Of a stretch of 64,000 bases of DNA, positions 32,820 to 42,026 are shown piece after piece. Below the pieces are notes generated by a model. That model did no database searches, had not been told where the DNA came from, and saw only the letters and a list, made by a program, of their open reading frames with translations. The stretch is from Ruegeria sp. R13_0 (GTDB lineage Bacteria; Pseudomonadota; Alphaproteobacteria; Rhodobacterales; Rhodobacteraceae). Every line of letters begins with the position of its first letter. The first letter of the stretch is position 1. Both the position numbers and the translations under genes were made by a program. The stretch is from the NCBI RefSeq assembly GCF_017743995.1, contig NZ_JAGHRB010000001.1:248001-312000 (forward strand), in the 5' to 3' direction.

Positions 32820-33596
32820 TTATTCGGCGTAGCCGATGGCCTTTCGCGCCTGTTCGGTTAGCCATGCGATCATCTGGCGATAGGGCACCGGGCCGTAGCT
32901 GATCCGGGCCACGCCCAGCTTGGCGAGAGTCGCTGAGTCTGGTGTTCCCGGCAGAGCGATGATGTTGACCGGCAACTCGGTGGCCTCACAGAGCTGTCGG
33001 ATCATGGCTTCATCTTTCAGGCCCGGGGCAAAGAACCCGCTGGCTCCTGCGGATTGGAAGGCCGAAGCGCGGGCTATGGCATCTTCAAGCATCGTAGAAT
33101 CATGCGTGTCAGCCGGTGCTTTCAGGAAGATATCCGTGCGGGCATTGATATAGGCGGGAATACCGGCCGCGTTGCAGGCCTTGCGCATCGCCTCGATTCG
33201 CGCGGCTTGATCGGGAATGGCGTGAAGGCCGTCTCCTCCGACGATCTGATCCTCAAAATTGAAGCCAACAACACCGCAATCCAACGCCCGTGCCGTATTG
33301 TCGGCGATGCCTGTGGGATCGACGGCATAGGCGCCTTCAAAGTCCAGCGTGACGGGCAGATCAACGGCGCTGACGATACGCTTTGCGTTGTCCAGCGCGG
33401 CCTCCAGCGGGATGTGCTGACCGTCTGCATAGCCTTGCGCCATCGCGACCGGAGCGCTACCCGTCGCGATCGCCTGCGCGCCTGCATCGCGCACGGCGGC
33501 AGCGCTGCCAGCGTCCCAGATGTTGAACAGGATGACCGGGTCGCCTTTGACATGCAGGCGCGTGAAGGTTTCAGCACGTTGGGCTTGGGTCGTCAT
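32820..33596 (-). CDS. Isocitrate lyase/PEP mutase family protein
   Basis: The 258-residue TIM-barrel protein has FNIWDAGSAAAVRDAGAQAI (about 24-43), LPVTLDFEGAYA near 82-93, VVGFNFEDQIV, and AYINARTDIFLK. These match the PEP mutase/isocitrate lyase superfamily, closest to the oxaloacetate-decarboxylase or carboxyPEP-mutase-like branch; the KKCGH signature of isocitrate lyase is absent. The substrate is not known. CAGGAGA precedes the ATG at 33596. Confidence 0.9.
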   Translation of the reverse strand: MTTQAQRAETFTRLHVKGDPVILFNIWDAGSAAAVRDAGAQAIATGSAPVAMAQGYADGQHIPLEAALDNAKRIVSAVDLPVTLDFEGAYAVDPTGIADNTARALDCGVVGFNFEDQIVGGDGLHAIPDQAARIEAMRKACNAAGIPAYINARTDIFLKAPADTHDSTMLEDAIARASAFQSAGASGFFAPGLKDEAMIRQLCEATELPVNIIALPGTPDSATLAKLGVARISYGPVPYRQMIAWLTEQARKAIGYAE

Positions 33597-33692
33597 GGGT
33601 ATCTCCTGTCGAAACTCGTTCAACAGTTAATCCCATGACGCCGGAATCCTAAGCGCTTAATTGTGTCGGTACATCACGTTGCAGCGACCGGA

Positions 33693-35336
33693 TCAGACCA
33701 GTCGAGAGCTGTCCTTGGCCGCGCGCACGAAGTCGCGGAACAGGGGATGTGGGTCGAACGGCTTGGATTTCAGCTCGGGGTGATACTGAACGCCGATGAA
33801 CCACGGGTGATCCGACCATTCGACAATCTCGGGCAGGCGGCCATCGGGGGACATGCCCGAGAAGTTCAGGCCCGCTTTTTCAAGCTGCTCGCGATATTTG
33901 ATATCGACCTCATAGCGATGGCGGTGGCGTTCCTCGATCTGAGTACCGCCATAGACATTTGCAACTTTCGACCCTTCGGCGAGAACCGCGTTATAGGCCC
34001 CAAGGCGCATGGTGCCGCCCTTGTCGTCGCCCACTTTGCGTTCCACTTTGTGATTGCCCTGAACCCATTCCTTGAGGTGATAGACCACCGGCTCAAACCG
34101 TTTCTTGCCAGCCTCGTGGTCGAACTCTTCCGAGCCCGCCTCGGCGATACCAGCCGCATTTCGCGCGGCTTCGATCACGGCCATCTGCATGCCAAGACAG
34201 ATGCCCAGATACGGAACCTTGTGCTCGCGCGCGTACTGCGCAGCTTTGATCTTGCCTTCGGTGCCACGTTCGCCAAAGCCGCCGGGGACGAGGATGGCGT
34301 GGTAGCCTTCCAGATAGGGGGCGGCATCTTCGTGGTCGAACACCTCGGCATCGACCCATTCGATCTTGACCCTCACGCGGTTCGCCATGCCGCCATGGGT
34401 CAGCGCCTCGGCAATCGACTTATAGGCGTCTTCCAGCTGGGTGTATTTGCCCACAATCGCGACCTTCACCTCGCCTTCGGCGTTGTGGATACGGTCGCTA
34501 ACGTCCTCCCATTTGGCCAGATCGGGCTTGGGGGCAGGGCTGATCTGGAACGCGTCCAGAACCGCCTGATCCAAACCTTCCTTATGATAGGCCAGAGGCG
34601 CGTCGTAGATGGTGGACAGGTCCTGCGCCGCGATCACGCTATCGGGGCGTACATTGCAGAACAGGGCCAGCTTTTCGCGCTCTTTCGTGGGGATCGGCCC
34701 TTCGGACCGGCAGACCAGAATATCGGGGGCCAGGCCGATCGAGCGCAGCTCTTTCACCGAGTGTTGGGTCGGTTTGGTTTTCAGCTCACCCGAGGCCTTG
34801 ATGTAGGGCAGGAGCGTCAGGTGCATAAAGATACACTGCCCGCGCGGCTTGTCCTGGCTGAACTGACGGATGGCTTCAAAGAAGGGCAGGCCTTCGATAT
34901 CGCCCACGGTGCCGCCGATCTCACACAGCATGAAATCGACCTCATCCTCACCGATGGCGATGAAATCTTTGATCTCGTTGGTGACGTGCGGGATCACCTG
35001 AATGGTCTTGCCGAGGTAATCTCCGCGGCGCTCTTTCTCCAACACGTTGGAATAGATCCGCCCCGAGCTGACCGAGTCGGTCTTGCGCGCGGCCACACCG
35101 GTGAAGCGTTCATAGTGACCAAGGTCCAGATCGGTTTCGGCGCCATCATCAGTGACGAAAACTTCGCCATGCTCGAAAGGCGACATGGTGCCAGGGTCGA
35201 CGTTCAGATAGGGGTCCAGCTTGCGCAGACGCACCGAGTATCCCCGCGCCTGCAACAGCGATCCCAGAGCCGCCGAAGCTAGTCCTTTGCCCAAGGACGA
35301 AACCACACCACCAGTGATGAAAATAAAACGCGCCAT
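33693..35336 (-). CDS. pyrG: CTP synthase
   Basis: The 547-residue enzyme makes CTP from UTP, ATP and glutamine. The N-terminal synthase domain begins [20 protein letters not shown] (nucleotide loop), with [20 protein letters not shown] and [13 protein letters not shown]. The C-terminal class I glutaminase carries [24 protein letters not shown] (the nucleophile Cys) and [17 protein letters not shown] (His/Glu). The ATG at 35336 is the family start; an extension to 35405 is not conserved. secG lies 160 bases upstream on the same strand, an order typical of the group. Confidence 0.98.
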   Translation of the reverse strand: MARFIFITGGVVSSLGKGLASAALGSLLQARGYSVRLRKLDPYLNVDPGTMSPFEHGEVFVTDDGAETDLDLGHYERFTGVAARKTDSVSSGRIYSNVLEKERRGDYLGKTIQVIPHVTNEIKDFIAIGEDEVDFMLCEIGGTVGDIEGLPFFEAIRQFSQDKPRGQCIFMHLTLLPYIKASGELKTKPTQHSVKELRSIGLAPDILVCRSEGPIPTKEREKLALFCNVRPDSVIAAQDLSTIYDAPLAYHKEGLDQAVLDAFQISPAPKPDLAKWEDVSDRIHNAEGEVKVAIVGKYTQLEDAYKSIAEALTHGGMANRVRVKIEWVDAEVFDHEDAAPYLEGYHAILVPGGFGERGTEGKIKAAQYAREHKVPYLGICLGMQMAVIEAARNAAGIAEAGSEEFDHEAGKKRFEPVVYHLKEWVQGNHKVERKVGDDKGGTMRLGAYNAVLAEGSKVANVYGGTQIEERHRHRYEVDIKYREQLEKAGLNFSGMSPDGRLPEIVEWSDHPWFIGVQYHPELKSKPFDPHPLFRDFVRAAKDSSRLV

Positions 35337-35496
35337 GTTTTTTCGGCTGCTCCCGTGAGACGTCAAAATCAGCTGCCCGACGGTTCCGAAAAACCGCTGC
35401 ATCACGGGACTTCACGTATAAAGGATTCGCGCCAATAGCGCAAGAGAACCGCAAGATGCTGTTGCAGTTCTCTTTCAGGTTTCTAGGTTTTGTGGC

Positions 35497-35862
35497 TTAG
35501 TCGGCCTGCGGGATCAGCGGAGCATTGTCGCCCTGCGCCGGAGGCAGCAGGTCATCTGCGGACGGAACCGCAGGCGCGCTTTCTTCAGTTGCGGCCGGGG
35601 CCGGAACACCCAAACGGTCGATGACCGAGCTGCCCGAAGACTTCTGCGCTGCCAGAATCGTCAAGGTGATCGAGGTGACGATAAAGCAGGCGGCCAGGAT
35701 CCAGGTCACTTTGCCCAGGGCCGTTGCGGCTGCACGGCCTGTCATGGCGCCGCCGCCACCGCCACCCATGCCAAGACCGCCACCCTCGGACCGCTGCATC
35801 AGAACGACGGCGATCAGGCCCAAAGCCAGAAGAAGATGGATGATGAGAACGACGTTTTCCAT
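35497..35862 (-). CDS. secG: Preprotein translocase subunit SecG
   Basis: The 121-residue protein begins MENVVLIIHLLLALGLIAVV, has LMQRSEGGGLGMGGGGGG, then a second membrane helix (KVTWILAACFIVTSITLTIL), the two-helix hairpin of SecG. SecG stimulates the SecYE channel. The C-terminal tail is long, disordered and Pro/Ala-rich, as in other roseobacters. The start at 35862 is the conserved one. Confidence 0.96.
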   Translation of the reverse strand: MENVVLIIHLLLALGLIAVVLMQRSEGGGLGMGGGGGGAMTGRAAATALGKVTWILAACFIVTSITLTILAAQKSSGSSVIDRLGVPAPAATEESAPAVPSADDLLPPAQGDNAPLIPQAD

Positions 35863-36012
35863 GGTGGTCCTGTACAGCGTGGCGTGTATCGCGTGGTACT
35901 TATGCAAGTTTGGTTCTGGGGGCAAGTCACGAGTTGGCATCACAGTTGATGATGTTGCACATCACGCCAAAGGGACTGGACAGATCGGTCAGGCTTGGCG
36001 CACCCTGCGGCC

Positions 36013-36627
36013 ATGCCTCATGACCATTCTGACCACCCGCACGCCTTGCTGCCCCCCGAACCCGCGCTGCGCGTCAAAGCGCTCGAAACGATTCTGACCC
36101 GGAAGGGATTGATCGACCCGGCGGCGCTGGATGAAATCATCGACACCTACCAGAACAAGATCGGCCCGCAGAACGGCGCGCGCGTTGTCGCCAAGGCCTG
36201 GAGCGATCCTGCTTTCAAGGCCGCATTGCTTGAAGATGCAACGCCGGTCGTGGCCGAGCTTGGCTACTATGGTCGTCAGGGCGAGCATATGGTGGTGGTC
36301 GAAAATACGCCGGAGCAACACAACATGGTCGTTTGTACGCTCTGCAGTTGCTACCCGTGGCCGCTGCTGGGTATTCCGCCCGGCTGGTATAAATCCGACG
36401 CCTATCGCGCCCGCGCCGTGCGCGAGCCGCGCAGAGTTCTGGCCGAATTCGGTGTGACACTAGCCGAGGATACGGCGGTACGCGTCTGGGACTCCACGGC
36501 CGAGATTCGCTATCTTGTGCTGCCCATGCGCCCCGAGGGGACAGAAGGGCTGGGCGAAGAGGACCTCGCGGCTTTGGTCACCCGCGACAGCATGATCGGC
36601 ACGGGCCTGCCCAAGGAGGCATCATGA
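36013..36627 (+). CDS. nthA: Nitrile hydratase alpha subunit (cobalt type)
   Basis: The 204-residue subunit carries the metal claw CTLCSC at residues 108-113; Thr at the second place marks the cobalt type, where iron enzymes have Ser. The two latter cysteines are expected to be oxidised in the mature site. [15 protein letters not shown] follows, as in the family. The enzyme hydrates nitriles to amides. The ATG at 36013 was chosen over a TTG six codons upstream. Its stop overlaps the beta subunit start (ATGA at 36624), so the genes are coupled. No amidase gene is in the window. Confidence 0.95.
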   Translation: MPHDHSDHPHALLPPEPALRVKALETILTRKGLIDPAALDEIIDTYQNKIGPQNGARVVAKAWSDPAFKAALLEDATPVVAELGYYGRQGEHMVVVENTPEQHNMVVCTLCSCYPWPLLGIPPGWYKSDAYRARAVREPRRVLAEFGVTLAEDTAVRVWDSTAEIRYLVLPMRPEGTEGLGEEDLAALVTRDSMIGTGLPKEAS

Positions 36628-37301
36628 CGCGCGTTCACGATATGGGAGGGCGGTTTGGCGATGGCCCGATCAACCCGGAAGCGGAAGACGCCGCCATTTT
36701 TGCCGAAGACTGGCACGCGCGGGCTTTGGCAGTGACGCTGGCCTCGGGCTTTTTGGGACAATGGAATATCGACACATCGCGCCACGCGCGTGAGCAGCTG
36801 TCGCCGAAGGACTACACCCGGTTTTCCTACTATGAGAAATGGATCTCTGGGCTGGCCGATCTGTTGGTCGCCAAAGGGGTGCTGACTCTCGAAGACTTGC
36901 GTGGCGAAACCTCGGTCGAGGATCATCCATTGGCAGAACGTATGTTGAAAGCGCAAGCCGTCGCAGCGGCATTGGCAAAAGGCGGCCCTGCGGACCGCAA
37001 CTCGAACATCGCGGCGCAGTTCGAAGTCGGGCAAATGGTGCAAACAGTGCGACCCTCCGCGAACCGTTTGGTGGATGGTGGGCACACGCGTTTGCCGAGC
37101 TATGCCGCCGGGGCTCAAGGGAGGATCGTTCGCCTGCACGGCACACATGTTCTACCCGATTCCAATGCCCACGGGCTGGGAGAAGCCCCAGAACCTCTCT
37201 ATGCCGTATCTTTCCGGGCGTCCGAGCTATGGGCCGATCCAGAACACGCCAAGGATGAGGTGGTGCTGGATCTGTGGCAATCCTATCTGGAGCCTGCATG
37301 A
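36624..37301 (+). CDS. nthB: Nitrile hydratase beta subunit
   Basis: The 225-residue subunit begins [19 protein letters not shown], the beta-subunit N-terminal arm that wraps the alpha subunit. [20 protein letters not shown] follows, and the C-terminal SH3-like barrel has the segment [15 protein letters not shown]. It supplies residues around the alpha claw. Overlaps nthA by four bases and the activator gene by four bases, so stoichiometric expression is expected. Confidence 0.95.
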   Translation: MTRVHDMGGRFGDGPINPEAEDAAIFAEDWHARALAVTLASGFLGQWNIDTSRHAREQLSPKDYTRFSYYEKWISGLADLLVAKGVLTLEDLRGETSVEDHPLAERMLKAQAVAAALAKGGPADRNSNIAAQFEVGQMVQTVRPSANRLVDGGHTRLPSYAAGAQGRIVRLHGTHVLPDSNAHGLGEAPEPLYAVSFRASELWADPEHAKDEVVLDLWQSYLEPA

Positions 37302-37627
37302 GCAACTGCATCACGGCCACCGCCCCAGAGCCTGTGTTCTTAGAACCCTGGCATGCGCAGGTCTTTGCAGTCACCGTCGCGCTGAACGAAGCGGGGCGTT
37401 TTGACTGGCCCGACTGGGCAGATCGGTTTTCGAACACGTTGAAACGGAACGGTCTGAACAAAGAACTGGATGGCGGGGATGACTACTTCCACGCATGGCT
37501 TGAAACCCTTGAGGCCCTGTTGGCTGAACAAGGGGATGCCGGCCAGGATGAGGTCACCTTGCTGCAGGGCGCTTGGGAAAAGGCTTACCTGACCACGCCT
37601 CATGGTAAACCGGTGCGCTTGCCCTAG
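37298..37627 (+). CDS. Nitrile hydratase accessory protein (P14K/NhlE-like activator)
   Basis: The 109-residue protein has the accessory family pattern: PVFLEPWHAQVFAVTVALNE (about 12-31), FDWPDWADRFSNTLK and DDYFHAWLETLEALLAEQGD, resembling the N-terminal part of a beta subunit. In cobalt nitrile hydratases such proteins shuttle an alpha subunit carrying cobalt into the enzyme by self-subunit swapping. Its position after nthB with a four-base overlap fits. The first residues hold one cysteine (SNCITA). Confidence 0.92.
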   Translation: MSNCITATAPEPVFLEPWHAQVFAVTVALNEAGRFDWPDWADRFSNTLKRNGLNKELDGGDDYFHAWLETLEALLAEQGDAGQDEVTLLQGAWEKAYLTTPHGKPVRLP

Positions 37628-37635
37628 AGCGAGGT

Positions 37636-37730
37636 GGGGGCGCAGCCCCCGCCGCCTTTGGCGACTCCCCCGGGATATTTTCGGCCAGATGAAGCAGGGG
37701 ATCCGTTCTTCATCTGGCTAAAAATATCCC
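37636..37730 (+). repeat. Intergenic repeat copy A, with inverted second half
   Basis: The unit starts with hairpin GGGGGC-GCA-GCCCCC (37636-37650), a second small hairpin CGCC/GGCG (37653-37663), a CCCC run, then the core (37672-37694) that ends GCCAGATGAAG. A near-exact inverted core (21 of 23 bases) follows at 37708-37730. It lies after the nitrile hydratase operon and before purA. Copies B and C are at 55074 and 60306. Confidence 0.85.
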
Positions 37731-37846
37731 CGCCGGAGGCATCGCGCACAGTGCGATTTGCAGATGCGGCGAAATATCGGTTTCCCTACCGTCTGAGCCT
37801 CGTTATATCAGCCGAGTTTGATATCTTTTCGCGAAAAGGACCGGAT

Positions 37847-39142
37847 ATGGCCAACGTGGTTGTTGTCGGCGCCCAATGGGGTGACGAAGGAAAAGGCAAG
37901 ATCGTCGACTGGCTCAGCGAGCGGGCGGACGTGATCGCGCGTTTTCAGGGCGGGCACAATGCCGGCCACACTCTGGTTATTGATGGCGAGGTTTACAAAC
38001 TGCACGCGTTGCCCTCGGGCGTTGTACGCGGCGGCAAGTTGAGCGTTATCGGCAATGGCGTGGTTCTGGACCCGTGGCATCTGGTCAAAGAAATCGCGAC
38101 TGTGCGTGCTCAGGGCGTTAAGATCACGCCTGAGACGCTGATGATTGCCGAGAACACCCCTCTGATTCTGCCGATCCATGGTGAGCTGGACCGCGCGCGC
38201 GAGGAAGCCGCCAGCAAAGGGACCAAGATTGGTACAACTGGGCGCGGGATTGGCCCGGCTTACGAAGACAAGGTCGGACGCCGTTCGGTTCGTGTAGCCG
38301 ATCTCGCCGATGAGGCGACGCTGGAAGCCCGTGTAGATCGGGCGTTACAGCACCACGATCCTTTGCGCAAAGGTCTTGGGATTGAACCTGTTGACCGCGA
38401 TGCTCTCTTGGCGCAACTGAAAGAAATTGCAGCGGAAATTCTGCCTTTTGCGGCTCCGGTTTGGAAGGTCCTCAACGAAAAGCGCAAGGCGGGCAAACGT
38501 ATCCTTTTCGAAGGCGCGCAGGGTGCGCTGCTGGATATCGACTTTGGCACCTATCCTTTTGTGACGTCCTCGAATGTGATTGCCGGTCAAGCGGCGACCG
38601 GTGTGGGGATCGGGCCGGGCTCGATCGACTTCGTGCTGGGAATCGTCAAAGCCTACACCACCCGTGTAGGTGAGGGTCCGTTCCCGACCGAATTGGAGGA
38701 CGCCGATGGTCAGCGACTGGGCGAGCGTGGCCATGAGTTCGGCACGACCACCGGTCGTCAGCGCCGTTGCGGCTGGTTCGATGCCTGTCTGGTGCGCCAG
38801 ACCTGCGCGACGAGCGGAGTGAATGGGATCTCTCTGACCAAGTTGGATGTGCTGGACGGGTTCGAAACGCTCAAGATCTGCACCGGCTATGAGTTGGATG
38901 GCGAGCGTCTGGACTATCTGCCGACAGCTGCCGATCAGCAGGCGCGCTGCACGCCCATCTACGAAGAGATGCCAGGTTGGAGCGAATCCACCGAAGGCGC
39001 GCGCAGCTGGGCGGATCTGCCAGCAAACGCGATCAAATACGTGCGCCGGGTCGAAGAGCTGATCGAATGCCCAGTGGCGCTGCTGTCCACCAGCCCGGAG
39101 CGGGACGACACCATTCTGGTGACCGACCCGTTTGCAGACTGA
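37847..39142 (+). CDS. purA: Adenylosuccinate synthetase
   Basis: The 431-residue enzyme joins IMP and aspartate using GTP, the first committed step to AMP. It begins [20 protein letters not shown] (P-loop GDEGKGK), has the catalytic [12 protein letters not shown], then [21 protein letters not shown], and the base-binding LTKLDVLDG. Normal length. AAAGGA precedes the ATG at 37847; the reading extended back to 37634 runs into the repeat copy A and is spurious. The 219-base gap before it holds that repeat. Confidence 0.98.
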   Translation: MANVVVVGAQWGDEGKGKIVDWLSERADVIARFQGGHNAGHTLVIDGEVYKLHALPSGVVRGGKLSVIGNGVVLDPWHLVKEIATVRAQGVKITPETLMIAENTPLILPIHGELDRAREEAASKGTKIGTTGRGIGPAYEDKVGRRSVRVADLADEATLEARVDRALQHHDPLRKGLGIEPVDRDALLAQLKEIAAEILPFAAPVWKVLNEKRKAGKRILFEGAQGALLDIDFGTYPFVTSSNVIAGQAATGVGIGPGSIDFVLGIVKAYTTRVGEGPFPTELEDADGQRLGERGHEFGTTTGRQRRCGWFDACLVRQTCATSGVNGISLTKLDVLDGFETLKICTGYELDGERLDYLPTAADQQARCTPIYEEMPGWSESTEGARSWADLPANAIKYVRRVEELIECPVALLSTSPERDDTILVTDPFAD

Positions 39143-39384
39143 TGTCGGGCGAAAAGACACCCGGCCTTAGCTACAAGGCGCGCAGGCGTTGGTCTCTGTT
39201 CATTCTGGTGATCGGCCTGCCTGTCTATATTGTCGCCGTGGTCACGGTGGTGAACTGGCTGGATCGTCCTCCGATCTGGCTTGAGCTGCTGGTTTACGTG
39301 GCGCTGGGCATTCTGTGGGCTTTACCATTCAAGTTCGTGTTCAAAGGTGTCGGAAAAGAAGACCCGGACCAAAAAACCGACTGA
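39142..39384 (+). CDS. DUF2842 family small membrane protein
   Basis: The 80-residue protein has two membrane helices at about 18-40 (SLFILVIGLPVYIVAVVTVV) and 45-67 (PPIWLELLVYVALGILWALP), then FKFVFKGVGKEDPD. The pattern with RPPIW and LPFKFVFKG is that of DUF2842, found in alphaproteobacteria, of unknown function. Its ATG overlaps the purA stop by one base (TGATG), so it is co-translated with purA. Confidence 0.85.
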   Translation: MSGEKTPGLSYKARRRWSLFILVIGLPVYIVAVVTVVNWLDRPPIWLELLVYVALGILWALPFKFVFKGVGKEDPDQKTD

Positions 39385-39456
39385 TCAGTATCTCTGCTTG
39401 GGTCACAGGCTCGCGTCATTTCTCAGCGCGACACGGAGACAGTGAGATGAGGGCAA

Positions 39457-39478
39457 GCCCGAAGTTTCGGCTTCGGGC
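39457..39478 (+). terminator. Hairpin after the purA-DUF2842 pair
   Basis: GCCCGAAG (39457-39464) and CTTCGGGC (39471-39478) are exact complements with a six-base loop. It lies 72 bases after DUF2842 and before a convergent gene. There is no T run, so it may be a processing or rho-assisted stop signal rather than an intrinsic terminator. Confidence 0.5.
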
Positions 39479-39534
39479 GGTCCAGCTCTGTTGGCGCATT
39501 TGATCGTAAAGGCGCTTCGCGTCTATGTCAGTCC

Positions 39535-40095
39535 CTAGCCGGTTCGTCGATCGTTTCCCGGCCAGCTTAGGATCGCTCGGGCCATGGCATGATACTCGGC
39601 CGAGATTTCTTCGGCGACACTGAAGGGGGTGGGCCAGGGTGCCGTCAGCGTCGCCTCAATCTGTCCTGTCGTCAGTTTCAACTCTGCCTCGTGTTTTGCA
39701 GCCAGACGGCGCATTTTGTGATTGGTGGCCAGACACAACATATGGACTTCGCGAAATCCTCGATTGCGGGCTGCTGTTATGATCCGCGACAGCAGTGCAT
39801 CGCCGATCCCCAGGTCCTGCCAGACGGTTTCAACGGTGAAGGCCAGTTCAGCGACATGGTTAGGGCTGTCCGGAACAGCGCGTAATTCACCGACACCGCG
39901 CAGGCAGGAATCGGGGAACGCGCCAAATACCAGCGCAGAATTATTGAATATGCCTGAGAGGTACGTCTCAACAAAGGCCGGGCTGACGGGAACGCCAAAT
40001 CGGGATGTCAGTGCTTCTGCATCGAGACTCTTGAAATGGCTTTCTATTTTGGGCTTGTCGAATGCTCTGAGGCGTCGAATAGGGAGTTCATACAT
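39535..40095 (-). CDS. GNAT family N-acetyltransferase
   Basis: The 186-residue protein starts MYELPIRRLRAFDKPKIESH, and has the GNAT beta4/motif A segment VAELAFTVETVWQDLGIGDA (about 82-101), in which Q/R-x-x-G-x-G/A is D-L-G-I-G-D, slightly off consensus, then LLSRIITAARNRGFREVHML. An uncharacterised GNAT; the substrate is unknown. It is convergent with DUF2842. No partner gene is suggested by context. Confidence 0.85.
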   Translation of the reverse strand: MYELPIRRLRAFDKPKIESHFKSLDAEALTSRFGVPVSPAFVETYLSGIFNNSALVFGAFPDSCLRGVGELRAVPDSPNHVAELAFTVETVWQDLGIGDALLSRIITAARNRGFREVHMLCLATNHKMRRLAAKHEAELKLTTGQIEATLTAPWPTPFSVAEEISAEYHAMARAILSWPGNDRRTG

Positions 40096-40271
40096 GGCGG
40101 AGCCTTGAGTTGAACACGAACTGAAAGATCACTTGCCTTACCAAAGACGATACCATTTTTCTGCACTGCAGCATAGCCACATGCGTGTCCGCATCGAAAT
40201 TCCGTCACGTAAGCGCAAAAAAATGGGTCGAAGAAATCTCCGACCCACGCTCGATAGCGAAATAAAGTGTA

Positions 40272-41903
40272 TCAGCCTACGGCGCGTTCGCCTTCTGGGC
40301 GAAATCCGATGTCACTTGAGGCGGCAAAGCGCCCCCCGCCAGCCTTTTCGATCTTGCCGTCGCGCAGAAGCTGCCCAAAGGACTTCAGGCTTTCTTCGCG
40401 ATTGAATTCATCCTGTTTTAGCGAGCGGACCTTGTTCATCAATTGCGGGCGCGAGAACTGTTCCTGTCCTTCGATAAAGGACAAGTACGCCGCAGCCGCT
40501 TCGAGAAGGTCGGACAGGGACTGTGCGCCCTGATCCTGTGCAAACAGGGCGAAACCGCTTTCCTCTGACGCGTCCTCGGACTGATCCGAGGTGACACGGC
40601 GGGGGGTCACCGGGCCTGTATCCGCGTTGGGCGCATCAATACGTTGCGCGGCGACCAGCTTCAGAGGGGCCGCCATGTCTGCATTAGGGCGTTCGCTGGT
40701 AACCTGCACATCATCCGGGCGGCGCGGGCTAACGACCGAGGCCAGATCGCCGCGATACTCTTCATCAGCCGCCGCTTTCTTGGCCACATCTTCCGCCGAG
40801 GTTGCAGCTACGGCCGTGCGCAGATGAGAGTAGGCTTCACGCGTACCGCTCGCGGTCGGGTCGTCCATCTGCTCATCTGCTTTTGCCATCAGGCGTGAGA
40901 CATCCTGATCCAGATCCGAGGACGCCGTGGTCGCCTGCGCATCCATTTCCTCTTCGATCTCGTCAATCTCGAGGAACAGGCTTTCTTCATCCTCAGCGGT
41001 CAGAACACCTTGCTGGTCGTCTTCTGCTTCGTCCGCAGGGCTGAGGATATTTTCAACCTCATCGCTGTCATCACTCGCCGTCTCGGCGTCTTCGTCGAAT
41101 TCGGCGAAGATCACCTCGGGGGTCTCTTCTCCCACGGCGTCTTCACTCTCGGCTTGCAATGGGGTTTCATCTTGCAAAACGAGCGGCGCCGATTCCACGG
41201 CTGGGGCATCCGGCGCGTGTGCCTCTTCAACGGCTTCGACGGCAGGTTCCTCGGTAGGGGCCGGGGACTGAGGGGCCAGATCTTCGGGGCTCAGCGAACC
41301 TGCTGCAAAGGCGGCCGCGACAGCGTCCATCGGCGCGGGGGCGTCGGCCTTTAGGGGGGCGACCTCTTCCTCAGCATAGTTGTCCGTATCCACATCCGAA
41401 TGGGAAACGACCGCGCGGATTCGTTGCAGTTTGGCGGCCAGGCTATCGGGCGCCGGGCCCGCGTCGGCATCGACCGGCGCAGCATCGGAGAAGAAAGATG
41501 CGGCAGTGTCTGTTTCAGGTGTCGCAGAGGGGGTCGGCTGGACAACATTCAGATCGGGCGATTGGGGCATGGCGTCTTCCTGTGGCAGGGTCGCTTTGGG
41601 GGCGGGGGGCGCATCGGGGAAAGCGGGTGTTTCAGTCCGGGGGGGTGTTTCCGTGGCGCGCAGAAGCAGGCCGGTATCGCTTGGGCGTGCTTCGACTTGT
41701 TGCGCATTGTCGCGCTGCGCAATCCGAGTCAGCATTTCGGCGTCTGGTTGCGGGGGTTCAGATCCAAAGTATCTGTCTTCTGCCGCAAGATCGCGGAAGT
41801 ATTCAGCTATGGCTTTCATGGTCTCGAAAGAGTCGTCGAACCCCTCCAAGGTGCATGAAAAAGTCCCATAGGAAACGGTCAATACCTTGTTGTTCTGTAC
41901 CAT
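40272..41903 (-). CDS. Large acidic, mostly disordered protein of unknown function
   Basis: The 543-residue protein has a conserved-looking N-terminus, VLTVSYGTFSCTLEGFDDSF then MKAIAEYFRDLAAEDRYFG (residues 8-47), then about 350 residues of low-complexity Asp/Glu/Ala/Pro/Ser, with no transmembrane helix. A structured C-terminal helical part includes FALFAQDQGAQSLSDLLEAA and YLSFIEGQEQFSRPQLMNKV. The two ends look like interaction modules joined by a tether. No enzyme motif is visible. Not recognised beyond similarity to Rhodobacteraceae hypotheticals. AAGGA lies 12 bases before the start. Confidence 0.8.
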   Translation of the reverse strand: MVQNNKVLTVSYGTFSCTLEGFDDSFETMKAIAEYFRDLAAEDRYFGSEPPQPDAEMLTRIAQRDNAQQVEARPSDTGLLLRATETPPRTETPAFPDAPPAPKATLPQEDAMPQSPDLNVVQPTPSATPETDTAASFFSDAAPVDADAGPAPDSLAAKLQRIRAVVSHSDVDTDNYAEEEVAPLKADAPAPMDAVAAAFAAGSLSPEDLAPQSPAPTEEPAVEAVEEAHAPDAPAVESAPLVLQDETPLQAESEDAVGEETPEVIFAEFDEDAETASDDSDEVENILSPADEAEDDQQGVLTAEDEESLFLEIDEIEEEMDAQATTASSDLDQDVSRLMAKADEQMDDPTASGTREAYSHLRTAVAATSAEDVAKKAAADEEYRGDLASVVSPRRPDDVQVTSERPNADMAAPLKLVAAQRIDAPNADTGPVTPRRVTSDQSEDASEESGFALFAQDQGAQSLSDLLEAAAAYLSFIEGQEQFSRPQLMNKVRSLKQDEFNREESLKSFGQLLRDGKIEKAGGGRFAASSDIGFRPEGERAVG

Positions 41904-42026
41904 CAGACATGCGTCCTTTACAAACTAACTGAGCCGATCCGCCCGGACAGGGGCAGCCCGATCGACTCGGAACTAACTGCATGAACCTATCATTTTGTGG
42001 TCTCAATGTGTCCAAATCCGGGAAAA

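Noticed and set aside
33663..35282. 539-residue plus-strand open frame opposite pyrG
   Set aside because: It is a mirror of pyrG caused by GC-rich third positions; it has no protein-family character or ribosome site.
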